Assembly (NCBI GenBank): GCA_946629155.1
Contig: CAMOXM010000010.1
Coordinates: 1-21,663, forward strand
Direction: 5' to 3'
Source: UBA9848 sp003454065
Lineage (GTDB): Bacteria > Spirochaetota > Spirochaetia > Sphaerochaetales > Sphaerochaetaceae
DNA length: 21,663 nt
Shown one piece after another: positions 7,664-16,300 of the stretch (the first letter of the stretch is position 1; each line of letters starts with the position of its first letter). The position numbers were made by a program, and so were the translations under genes. Under the pieces are notes generated by a model. The model had not been told where the DNA came from. It saw only the letters and a list, made by a program, of their open reading frames with translations, and did no database searches.

Positions 7664-8095
7664 TTAACTCCACTTCGCATCTTCATAGACGAAGGAAATC
7701 TTCTCCTGGTTGACGCCCATCTTGTCAATACTCGAAAGGTCGGACATTGTCCAAGCGCACGGTACGCAGTTGAAGAGATCCCTTCTCATAATCTCGTCCG
7801 TACCGTTCCTATCAAGGAAGATGATAGACACCGACTTCTGCTCAGGCGTTCCTCTCTCAACGGTGTTCCACCACTCTTTGAGCGTGTTGTCCCTCGGATC
7901 GGCATTTCTGGTAAGCGTGACGGTGTCATACTTGACCTTTCCGACAACCTTCCTCGGATTCTTATCCATTCCACCCATGTCATCAGCAACTTCAGCTGTT
8001 GCTCCAAGTCCCTCAACTGAAACGAAGTTAGCGTAATCAACGCCATCGATCGAAACCTTGAAATAAGCCCTATTGGTAGGTGAATAATCTGCCAT
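7664..8095 (-). CDS. Tail tube protein (gp19-like)
   Basis: A 143-aa inner tube protein of the T4 gp19/CIS tube family. It has the standard layout: MADYSPTNRAYFKVSIDGVDYANFVSVEGL in abridged form (N-terminal beta strands and SxxGL), a VKYDTVTLTRNADP strand (kNVtLkRg equivalent), the helix LKEWWNTV, and the C-terminal strands with FNCVPCAWTMSD and EKISFVYEDAKW. It would stack as hexameric rings inside the sheath. Only one tube gene is visible, whereas Afp/PVC loci have several. The start is decided by a perfect AAGGAGG 7 nt upstream. It follows sheath 1 by 62 nt and is followed at once by a terminator, consistent with a high-level structural transcript ending here. Confidence 0.95.
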   Translation of the reverse strand: MADYSPTNRAYFKVSIDGVDYANFVSVEGLGATAEVADDMGGMDKNPRKVVGKVKYDTVTLTRNADPRDNTLKEWWNTVERGTPEQKSVSIIFLDRNGTDEIMRRDLFNCVPCAWTMSDLSSIDKMGVNQEKISFVYEDAKWS

Positions 8096-8102
8096 AATAA
8101 TT

Positions 8103-8109
8103 CCTCCTT
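8103..8109 (-). promoter_or_regulatory. Strong Shine-Dalgarno of the tube gene
   Basis: The minus strand reads AAGGAGG, complementary to the 3' end of 16S rRNA, 7 nt before the tube ATG at 8095. It is one of the best ribosome sites in the window and fits the need for many tube subunits per particle. Confidence 0.85.
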
Positions 8110-8130
8110 TTCTTTATTATGCAAATCTAT

Positions 8131-8154
8131 ATAAAAACTCTTGCGAGCCTTTAT
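8131..8154 (-). other. Hairpin with GCAA tetraloop between sheath 1 and tube genes
   Basis: On the minus strand, arms 8145-8154 and 8131-8140 pair over 10 bp (two G-U) around a GCAA tetraloop. No T tract of its own follows, so it is more likely an mRNA-stability or processing hairpin than a terminator, though weak attenuation cannot be excluded. Confidence 0.45.
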
Positions 8155-8157
8155 CTA

Positions 8158-9375
8158 TTAGCTATCGCTCTCCGTCTTCTGCGAAACTCTGAAGACAACG
8201 AACTCTGCAGGTTTAGCAGGCGCCAGACCGATTTCACAAACGACATATCCCAAATCCCTTGACTCGGGAGGGTTAAGCTCATCATCGCATCTGACATAGA
8301 AAGCTTCCTCGGGCGTATCTCCGAAGAGCGCACCCGATCTCCAAATGCCAAGCAGGAAAGCAGTGATGTTCCTCACTATCTTCTTCCACAAATCCCTCGT
8401 ATTGGGTTCGAATACGACCCAGTTCGTACCATTCTGGAGAGCCTGCTCGACCATGCAGAACAGCCTTCTGATGTTGACATATCTCCACTCCGGATCGCTG
8501 CTGATCGTTCTTGCGCCCCAAACCCTGATTCCTCTGTTCGGGAACTCTCTGATACAATTGATCCCCTTCGGGTTCAAGAGCTCCTGCTCTGCATCGGTAA
8601 GGTTGTATTTCAAACCGATAGCGGTCTTGAAAATCTCGTTTGCCGGAGCCTTGTGAACACCTCTCGTTCCATCGACTCTGCCGTAAACGCCGCAAATTCC
8701 GCCACTTGGCGGTACATAAACGTTCTGATCGTGTACGGGATCATACATCTGAACCCATGGGAAATAATAAGCACCCATCATTGAATCTCTGGGCTTCGGT
8801 ATGGTATCGATGCCACCAGTCAACGTCTCAGGACTATCGAGAACTGCGAATCTGAAGCGCATTCTCTCGCAATGCGAAAGGATTGCATCCTGCGCAGCAG
8901 GATCCGTTACTCCAGGAGCGCAAACCAAAGCAATATCTGGAATCTCATCGAAAAGGAAAAGTCCGCTTTTCTTCCCGAGTCCCTCGTCCTTGCCGATTAT
9001 AAGCTTGGCTATTCCATCGGGATTCTTGATTTCCACAGGTTCCTTCTTCTCTTCCTTCTTAGCATCGGCCTTATCGCCTGCCTTTGCAGGAGCGGCATCC
9101 TTCTTCTTGGCCGGCTCAGCCAAGTTGTTGATGAAGCACTTGGTGCCGCCATTCTGGAAGAACTGGTAAACGGCATGTCCGAGCCATCCGCCCTCGTGCA
9201 TTCCACCGAAAGTCTTGGTGTACTGCGTCCAGTTCGTAACCAAAGTCGCCTGATTGATTGGTCCCTTCTCAGCTACGCCCAAAAATCCTACTATATTGGT
9301 CGCGCCAGCCTCAATAGGCTTCGAACCACTTGAAATCTCCTCTACATATACGCCAGGAGTCTGATAATTCGGCAT
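8158..9375 (-). CDS. Main contractile tail sheath protein (sheath 1)
   Basis: A 405-aa sheath subunit. It starts MPNYQTPGVYVEEISSG, has GFLGVAEKGP near residue 30 and YQFFQNGGTKCFINN at 70-84. The C-terminal domain has VWGARTISSDPEW, YVNIRRLF, the helix VRNITAFLLGIWRSG and EAFYVRCDDELNPPES, then VEIGLAP-type and PAEFVVFRV strands, as in CIS and T4-like sheaths. The middle domain is replaced by a Lys/Ala/Asp/Glu-rich stretch (86-117). It is short compared with T4 gp18 but usual for CIS main sheaths. AAGGAAGG precedes the ATG. It lies directly upstream of the tube gene, the usual pairing of the two most abundant components, so this is probably the main trunk sheath. Confidence 0.95.
   Translation of the reverse strand: MPNYQTPGVYVEEISSGSKPIEAGATNIVGFLGVAEKGPINQATLVTNWTQYTKTFGGMHEGGWLGHAVYQFFQNGGTKCFINNLAEPAKKKDAAPAKAGDKADAKKEEKKEPVEIKNPDGIAKLIIGKDEGLGKKSGLFLFDEIPDIALVCAPGVTDPAAQDAILSHCERMRFRFAVLDSPETLTGGIDTIPKPRDSMMGAYYFPWVQMYDPVHDQNVYVPPSGGICGVYGRVDGTRGVHKAPANEIFKTAIGLKYNLTDAEQELLNPKGINCIREFPNRGIRVWGARTISSDPEWRYVNIRRLFCMVEQALQNGTNWVVFEPNTRDLWKKIVRNITAFLLGIWRSGALFGDTPEEAFYVRCDDELNPPESRDLGYVVCEIGLAPAKPAEFVVFRVSQKTESDS
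9025..9120 (-). repeat. Low-complexity Lys/Ala/Glu linker inside sheath 1
   Basis: Residues 86-117 of sheath 1 are almost only Lys, Ala, Asp, Glu and Pro (for example KKKDAAPAKAGDKADAKKEE). The stretch lies where sheath proteins carry their surface-exposed variable domain, and where sheath 2 has a folded segment of about 150 residues. It should be a flexible, exposed loop. Confidence 0.8.
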
Positions 9376-9403
9376 ATTTCACCCTTCCTTATGAATATAG
9401 ATT

Positions 9404-9943
9404 TTACCTAACATCGCTGGATATCGCACGTTCTCTAGCACGAACGAATTCAGACCCGTTAAGCGAATTCATACCAACATAGACTTCATACTGCAGTTTC
9501 AAACTGTAACTGCCGTTGAGACCATCATTCACCCTTGAAGCATCCGCGTTCTTTATTATGGGCTCGACATATACGTTCTGTTCCGTATTCATATGCCAAT
9601 TGTAATCGCCTACCTCTATGACAGGATTATCCTTCAGATAGCGTGCGATCATCCCATACAATTTCAGAACGGACTTCATATCCTTCCCTTTCACCAAAAC
9701 AGTGAAAATCATATGGAAATAAGAAGGCGCAGGGTACATCTTCTCATCAAAAACCACCTGGTCGCCATTCTTATCAAACAGATACTGCCAAATGTCGTTT
9801 ACTTGCAATTCGTAAGCTGCATCCGCTTTATCTGTTTTCTTCAGTATATTAGACAAATTTTTTTCCTTTGTCAAGTTTTCAAGCTTTTCCTCGAACTTCT
9901 CATATACGTAGCTGAATATGTCGCTTTGCAGTATCTCGCCCAT
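9404..9943 (-). CDS. DUF4255/Pvc16-like tail terminator (cap) protein
   Basis: A 179-aa protein if the ATG at 9943 is used, preceded by AAGGGTGG at good distance; an upstream TTG at 9982 would overlap gpJ by 8 nt and lacks a clear ribosome site. The central part, YPAPSYFHMIFTVLVKGKDM followed by KLYGMIARYLKDNPVIEV, matches the layout of DUF4255 (Pvc16/Afp16 N-terminal domain), which caps the tube and sheath after length is reached. The C-terminal half, SLKLQYEVYVGM, is a second conserved strand. Afp16-type proteins are usually longer (about 290 aa), so this is a compact form. It sits between gpJ and sheath 1. The assignment rests on pattern memory and position. Confidence 0.65.
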   Translation of the reverse strand: MGEILQSDIFSYVYEKFEEKLENLTKEKNLSNILKKTDKADAAYELQVNDIWQYLFDKNGDQVVFDEKMYPAPSYFHMIFTVLVKGKDMKSVLKLYGMIARYLKDNPVIEVGDYNWHMNTEQNVYVEPIIKNADASRVNDGLNGSYSLKLQYEVYVGMNSLNGSEFVRARERAISSDVR

Positions 9944-9974
9944 ACTTATATCCACCCTTGAGCAGCATGTCTGA

Positions 9975-12959
9975 TCAGCCAAGCCGCTGCTCTATCTCTA
10001 TCTCCTTCATGAATGGCATCTCGTCTTCCTCGATACGTATTTCCTCGACGGTAAGCCCGCGCTCGACATCGAAAATCGTCACATTCAATATGCGCTGGAT
10101 CGAATCTATGCCCTCAAGCTTCTTCAGGATCATGGCTATCGTAACCGAAGACATTATCCTCCAGCCGCCACCGTCTTCGCCACCGTAAAGGGGGTGGAAG
10201 AACTTCTGCATCTCCCTGGTTATCTTGGCTTCCTCTGCCTCGAAATCAAAATAATTGCTCTTGAAAACAACAGACAGCTTGAGGTCGAATTTCCTATATG
10301 ACGGACCCTCGACCGAAACGGTGGTGCCGATCACCTTCCTTTCGTTCAGGAACGACTTGACCTGCTTGATAAGCTCCTTAGACGGTTTGAGTTCGAAGTT
10401 GAAGCCTGCCGACATATCGGATGTAGGTATTATGACCATTCTGGCCTCTCCGAACCTGTTGCTCTCCTTGCAGCAATGAGCGCGTCCTACGGCCGGAGTC
10501 GCCTCTTTCGCCAACCACTCGTAGTCCTCGGGCGTAACCGCCCTGTCAAGGCTCTTAAGCAAGCCTGCGGCCCTTCCTTTGAGTTCGTCTATCGTCTCTA
10601 TGTCGCTTCCGCCTTCCGCAGGGAACGGATTATCGCATCCGTCTATGAAAGGTATGCTGTTCGAAAGATATTGAAGCTTGTGCGCAACGACATTCCCTCT
10701 CTTGCCGCCTCCGGTCATATACTTGAGGATCTTTACCGTATATTTGTTGAAATCCGGGTTTATGCCGTTCGTTCCATCTCCGAATATGATTTTCGATTCC
10801 GCATAGTCAACAACGAAATGACGCGAGAAGGAATTGGAATTGTAGAAGTTGGGCACTTCCTTGTACCGCACCCATACGCTCCCGTCCGGATCCTCTATAT
10901 AGCACTCCTTTATGCCTTCCCTGACCATCAGCTGGATCTCTTCGTTGCTCGGCTTTCCGCCTTCTTTGACTACGATGTCGATTCCTGGAAGTATGCTGTT
11001 CGACGAAGGCTTATAGGATCTCGTCGCAGAGTTATACGACGAAAGTATTTCGTTCGTATGGGTGCTTGCATTGCTGATCCTCACGCAATTGAGCAATATC
11101 CCCTTTATAGTGGGCACTCGATCGAAATTACCATTCACTTTTATCGCCCGCATCCAATACAGCTCCTTGCCGAAAAGCTCATGCATCCTCATGTTGCCTT
11201 CGGAAGCGAAGTTTATGAAACCGGACTCGCGGAACCCGTTCGTGGTATCAGTCGTACTTATGTTCTCCCACTTCACTCCGTTCCATATCTGCCACTCTAT
11301 CGCCACCTTATTCTCTTCCTCGCTGTCGGGAAGCATTCCGAGAAGCGAAGAGCCCATATCCAGATCCTTGGCTATCTCATCGACTCTGAAGTAAATGGGG
11401 AAAGTTCCAGTCGAAACCGGAGCGTTCAAACCCAGATACAAAGAAGGAAGCTCCTCCCTGTCGATATCAAGCAAAACCGTTTCCTGCTTGCTTTCGTGCC
11501 TGCTGCAAAGATACGGGAACTCCTTCCACTTGAAATTGCTGTATTGGATTATGTTGCTGAAATACCTATCGAACGGCTCGTATCCTATCCTCATCCTCTC
11601 GAACAGAGGCGATTGCACTTGGGCGTCGAATTTCCATTCCTGAATGCCCGTGTCTTCGTTTATCTCATAATGACCGCCCACGCCGAGGTTCTGACTTATC
11701 AGACGAATCCTCAGCCAATACGCCTTTATGCCGTCAACGCCCACAGTGGAGATGTTCTTCGGGATTGTGAATGTTATCTTTCCTGATTTGGTGAATTTCT
11801 GAGTCCCGTCCTCATACCCCTCGAGAACTTTCACCCATCTGTCGCCATTATAATACTCCAACGGGAATTCCGCCAGAGAATTCGCCTGAATGTCATCCGT
11901 ATTGTTGTCACTCAGCGTGAATTCGAATTGAACCTTCAGTCCGGGATGCGAGAATATGTCGTTATTGGCCAAATACAAAGCCTCGTCATAAGACGGATCT
12001 TCGGAAAATATCTTGAACACGTTGCCTTGATCGACCGGACTGTACAAGCCGCGGCTGCAAGTCAGCATCACATCGGGGGCGAATCCGTCGCCGGTATATA
12101 GAAGCTTCAGCTTCAGAGCCCTTATCGAAAACGGATTTATGGTTCCTGCGACGGACATGTCGGGATAGTCAACCAAGACGGCCTTCAAATACAACTTCTC
12201 ATCCTCGCCATCTCTCAAAGCGACGGGCTTGATATCGTAGATTCCGGAGAAATAAAGCGTATTCGGCTTGTCTTCGGCCTTATAATACGTATATGACGGA
12301 TTATAGCTGACCCAGCTGTCACCGTTGTAATATTCCCACTTGATATAGCTTATGAACTCGTCCTTCTGAGAAGCAATGTCCTTTCCGGCATCGAACTCCA
12401 CCTGCAAAGTATGCCCTAAAACCAAATTGGCTATCGCAGGCGATTCCAAATAAAGCTCATGAACCACTGAATTTTGGGAATCGAAAAGCAAAAAGCTCGA
12501 AAACTCTCCGTTGTCCCCCTTCTGTATCTCATCCCATTTCTCGCCATCGCGATTGACGCACGTGTCGATCGTGATATTACGAGCGACCAAACCGGATTCG
12601 GACTCGAATATGATCGGCGGACCGCCAGACCCAACCGAACCCACTTGAACCCCCTGTTTTATGGCAACATCCCTGGTTCTGTTCGGATTTATGAAAAATT
12701 GAAGGATAGTGGATGCGCATTTAGGCGGCTTGAGCGTGAAGCCGAGCATATCCAAAAGCGCGATATACGTCTTCGTAGGTATTTTGTTGATCCTATGCAA
12801 TGTCATTTCGGTCATCCATGAGAACAGCGACAGAAGCGTCATTCCCGGATCGGAAATATTCCTATTGGTCCATTCCGGACAATACCTCGGTATCAGCCTG
12901 ACGGCCTCTTCCTTTATATCATCGTACTTCCTATCATCAAGCTCTATCGTAGGTATCAA
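9975..12959 (-). CDS. gpJ-like baseplate wedge protein
   Basis: A large baseplate protein of the gpJ / gp6 (Afp11-12) type, 994 aa from the chosen TTG at 12959. That TTG lies 6 nt after AGGAGG (12966-12971); the longer reading from TTG 12974 would translate the Shine-Dalgarno itself. The N-terminus has LDDRKYDDI, RYCPEWTNRNISDPG, and LFSWMTEMTLHRIN, diagnostic of CIS baseplate J proteins. The C-terminal J core shows IIFGDGTNGINP, TGGGKRGNV, and RAVTPEDYEWLAKEA. About 500 residues of beta-rich material lie between. Only one J gene is present, whereas Afp/PVC loci have two. Its start overlaps the gp25 stop region, so the two are translationally coupled, as expected for wedge partners. Confidence 0.93.
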   Translation of the reverse strand: MIPTIELDDRKYDDIKEEAVRLIPRYCPEWTNRNISDPGMTLLSLFSWMTEMTLHRINKIPTKTYIALLDMLGFTLKPPKCASTILQFFINPNRTRDVAIKQGVQVGSVGSGGPPIIFESESGLVARNITIDTCVNRDGEKWDEIQKGDNGEFSSFLLFDSQNSVVHELYLESPAIANLVLGHTLQVEFDAGKDIASQKDEFISYIKWEYYNGDSWVSYNPSYTYYKAEDKPNTLYFSGIYDIKPVALRDGEDEKLYLKAVLVDYPDMSVAGTINPFSIRALKLKLLYTGDGFAPDVMLTCSRGLYSPVDQGNVFKIFSEDPSYDEALYLANNDIFSHPGLKVQFEFTLSDNNTDDIQANSLAEFPLEYYNGDRWVKVLEGYEDGTQKFTKSGKITFTIPKNISTVGVDGIKAYWLRIRLISQNLGVGGHYEINEDTGIQEWKFDAQVQSPLFERMRIGYEPFDRYFSNIIQYSNFKWKEFPYLCSRHESKQETVLLDIDREELPSLYLGLNAPVSTGTFPIYFRVDEIAKDLDMGSSLLGMLPDSEEENKVAIEWQIWNGVKWENISTTDTTNGFRESGFINFASEGNMRMHELFGKELYWMRAIKVNGNFDRVPTIKGILLNCVRISNASTHTNEILSSYNSATRSYKPSSNSILPGIDIVVKEGGKPSNEEIQLMVREGIKECYIEDPDGSVWVRYKEVPNFYNSNSFSRHFVVDYAESKIIFGDGTNGINPDFNKYTVKILKYMTGGGKRGNVVAHKLQYLSNSIPFIDGCDNPFPAEGGSDIETIDELKGRAAGLLKSLDRAVTPEDYEWLAKEATPAVGRAHCCKESNRFGEARMVIIPTSDMSAGFNFELKPSKELIKQVKSFLNERKVIGTTVSVEGPSYRKFDLKLSVVFKSNYFDFEAEEAKITREMQKFFHPLYGGEDGGGWRIMSSVTIAMILKKLEGIDSIQRILNVTIFDVERGLTVEEIRIEEDEMPFMKEIEIEQRLG

Positions 12960-12970
12960 AATCCACCTCC

Positions 12971-13357
12971 TCAATTATTGGACATATCTACGGAATAATC
13001 TGTCGTATTCTCGAGATTCATCCCGACCATATCATATACTATCGAGATATTGACCGTATTCCTATGGTCAGGATCCACCTCGCCTGTGACTTGCTTCAGC
13101 TTTATCCTCGGCTCCCATCTCTCCAATGCTTGCTTTATATAATATTCCGCCAAGGATATGGTTTGCGGAGAATCGGGAAGAAAAACCATGTCGTTCACTT
13201 TGCAGCCGAATTCCGGCTCGAGGAAAAACTCCCCCGGAGATACGCTCAAAATCATCCGAACCGAATCCTCTATGCTGCGCACAGGATCGGCCATCTCTAT
13301 CCCGCCATAGACATCGCTTGCGACAGGAAACGCTATTCCTTTAATCGGTCTTGCCAT
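12971..13357 (-). CDS. gp25-like baseplate wedge protein
   Basis: A 128-aa protein of the GPW/gp25 family (T4 gp25, Afp9, TssE). It has the helix SIEDSVRMILSVSPGEFFLEPEFGCKVNDMVF in abridged form at about 27-58, where the SPGExxxxPxFGxxL motif is the family signature (ser/thr-Pro-Gly-Glu replaces the more common TxxGE). A helical LAEYYIKQALERWEPRI and a C-terminal beta hairpin follow. gp25 is the sheath-initiating wedge component and works with gpJ, which is encoded immediately downstream. The ATG lies 4 nt after the stop of the 1315-aa gene. Confidence 0.92.
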   Translation of the reverse strand: MARPIKGIAFPVASDVYGGIEMADPVRSIEDSVRMILSVSPGEFFLEPEFGCKVNDMVFLPDSPQTISLAEYYIKQALERWEPRIKLKQVTGEVDPDHRNTVNISIVYDMVGMNLENTTDYSVDMSNN

Positions 13358-13361
13358 AATA

Positions 13362-16300
13362 TCACTTCTTCAATCCGTTTTCGAGAGCGGAGATAATGCT
13401 GGAAATCATCACTTTCTCGGCCCTTTCCGCTTGCGCCATTATTTTACTCTCATTCGCTTCTTTTATGCAACTTTCGACGAAGGAATCCATTTGCTTCTTA
13501 TCCTCAAGATACCGCTCGGTGCTTCTACGCAGCATTTCAGCCTCTTCATCCTCTTCAGGCTCTTCCTTCGGCTTCGGCTTTCCCTTCTTCACAGCTTCCG
13601 CCCGTTCCTTATTCTGCTTGTTGAAGTCAGGATAGCCGGTGAAAGTAGGCTTGTATTCCTCCTGCTCCGACTCATCCTCCCGGAAATCGCCCGTATTCGA
13701 AGCGTCGTCCGACGCTTCACCGTCAGCTCGTCCGGCAGATGGAATCTTATTGCGGAAATAAGCATAGTAATCCTCATTGGAGAACTTTTTCGAAAAGCCG
13801 TATATCGCAAGGTTCTTATCATAAACCATTTGCTTCTTTCCGACATTGTAATAGACGAACCCTTCGCTTATCGCCCATTCTTTGAGCATATCGTCTATTT
13901 TCTTCGCGAACGTCATATCCGAAACGGTGCTTGCCGATGCCCCCGTGCGCTTTGAGCGTCCTCTGACCCTATCCATATAGCTTTCGCTTTTCCTTGCGGA
14001 TTTCGAGCCTTTGGGCTTCGCGCCGGTTTCCACCTCGGCAGGAACCTTGTATTTGTAATCCTTTGCCAAGTCGTTTACGATTATGAACTTCTCGCCTTTC
14101 CTATCGACGAACACGACTCCGTCATCGGTGAAGGAATTCCTATCGTATATTTTAGTGACGCCGGCATTGAAATCGAATGCCTCGGACATATTATCGTCCG
14201 CCGGCTCTTCGGCGCTGCTTCCTTCTTCGACGAAATCATCGGCTCCGTTTTTGATATCGACCCTTTGCTTCCGCTCGGCCGCATCGCGATCGGCGCTCTT
14301 GCTTTTGCCGTCCGCCTTCTCGTGCGAATCCTCGTTTGAAACGCCGGGCTTCTCAATTTCGGATGCTTCGCGTTCGTCCGTCGAATCGGCATGCTGCTTT
14401 GGCACGGGCTTGCCTGACATCCCATAATCCGCCTCCATGACGTTTTCGGCCTTCTTGCTGTTTTCGCTCGAAAGACCGTCGTCGCCATCATCGGCTGCTC
14501 CGTTTTTGATATCGACCCTTTGCTTCCGCTCGGCCGCATCGCGATCGGCGCTCTTGCTTTTGCCGTCCGCCTTCTCGTGCGAATCCTCGTTTGAAACGCC
14601 GGGCTTCTCAATTTCGGATGCTTCGCGTTCGTCCGTCGAATCGGCATGCTGCTTTGGCACGGGCTTGCCTGACATCCCATAATCCGCCTCCATGACGTTT
14701 TCGGCCTTCTTGCTGTTTTCGCTCGAAAGACCGTCGTCGCCCTCGCGAGTATCCTCTATCACATCAACTCGCTCTTTGCGGGCGGCAGCATCCCGCTCGT
14801 CCGTCTCGGTTTTGCGCTCCTTCTTACCGAAAGCATTGCGGGCATCCGAATCGTCTTCATCGTCATAGGCATCTTCGGGACGCCTTTCAAGCTCGTCGAT
14901 TTCCTCGGAAATCTTCTCCTTCGATTTCCTTTTACCGAAATCGGCATCGCTTTCATTCTCGCGAGATTTGCCTTTCGAATCCTTTTTAGATTCAGGACCC
15001 TCGTCGGATCCCATGACATCCGTCTTCGAAGCGCCCGATTCCTCCAAACCGGAATCGTCGGCATCGGACAATGCGGCATTCATCAGATAGGCGTAGAACG
15101 CAGCGCCCTCGGAGAACAATTTGGAACCCGCATAACCCTTTCCGAGCACGCCATTGAGATATCCGGCATCATCGGAGGCTTCCGCATCTGACGAAAAATC
15201 CAAATGCTCGACATCGGCATAAATCAGCGGAAGAGGAATGTCTCTGATCGTTTCGCTCTTCATGCGCTGATCATGTTTCAAGGAATCTTCGACGATGACC
15301 CTTTCTTCCTCTATTATCTCCCTGACTCTTTCTTCGCTCACTTGGGCATTGACGAACAAATCAGACTTTATGAATGAATCAGCTTCTTCTTCAACAAACA
15401 GATTGAAGCCTTTTCGCTCGGAAGCGACGAATTCCGAAAGCTCCAATGAAAAGTCCCTGACTCGCCTCCTGCTTTCTTTGGATTCGCTTCTGCTTATGAA
15501 ATTATCGATATCAATGGTATCGAAAAGCCTAATCTTTTCCTCTTGAACATCCCTTTTGGCAAAAGATTTGTAAGTGATTCCCACATCAGCTATGAGGTTG
15601 TTCTCCCTTTTAAATGCATCTCGCGCTTTCGTCAGAAGCTCATAAGGAGACATGTCAACATTCTTTTTGACAAGTTTGTAGCCTTTTCTGGCGTTAGCCA
15701 GCACATCAGCAAGCCTATCGCGATATGACGGGTGCGCCTGCCTGAGTATTTCCGCCTCGGCCGTTTCGAATTCCTTAATTTCAGTCATTGAAAGGACTCC
15801 GTCCGCCAGGCTGTTCAAACCCGTGGCGAAAAGCTCGTCAAGGGAAGATTCCACATCCACATCCCTGTTCAGATGCTTGCCGACGATCACTTTATTGTAA
15901 ACATCGTCTATAAGTTCGGATTTCGTATATTCCGAACCTTTGAAAGTCCCGAATTCCGATAGAGCGTTGAACAGCGCTCTGCTGAATGCAGATGATTTGC
16001 TCGGCGGAATCTCGTATCCGGCAACTTGCGCAATCTCATTCTGATTCAAACCGGCATATTGCAAATCACCGACCATCTTATAGTTCAAAGGCATGCGCGC
16101 GGATTTGGTGAAAACGGCTTGCACGACGTCATCGCCCTTGAAACCGTTCCTTATCGCAAAGTCGAAGCGAAGAGCGAGATCCTCGCCGTTCTTGTTACGG
16201 ACATTTCTCCTGTAATTCTCCTCTTGCGATTTCTGAGCGGATCTGACCTGATTCAATTCCTTGAATTCAACCTTGTCAGCAAGAGCATCTCCGAAAATGC

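Noticed and set aside
10476..11786. Long plus-strand open frame (436 codons) inside gpJ
   Set aside because: Antisense to a confident baseplate gene; no domain, no ribosome site.
14081..14680. Minus-strand 199-codon frame across the repeat array
   Set aside because: It is an alternate frame of the repeats in the 1315-aa gene, low in complexity, with no start signal; the main frame is continuous through the area.
14242..14741. CRISPR-like or mobile-element repeat
   Set aside because: There are just two long copies within one coding frame, with a 10-bp gap and no terminal inverted repeats or spacers. It is an in-frame gene-internal duplication.
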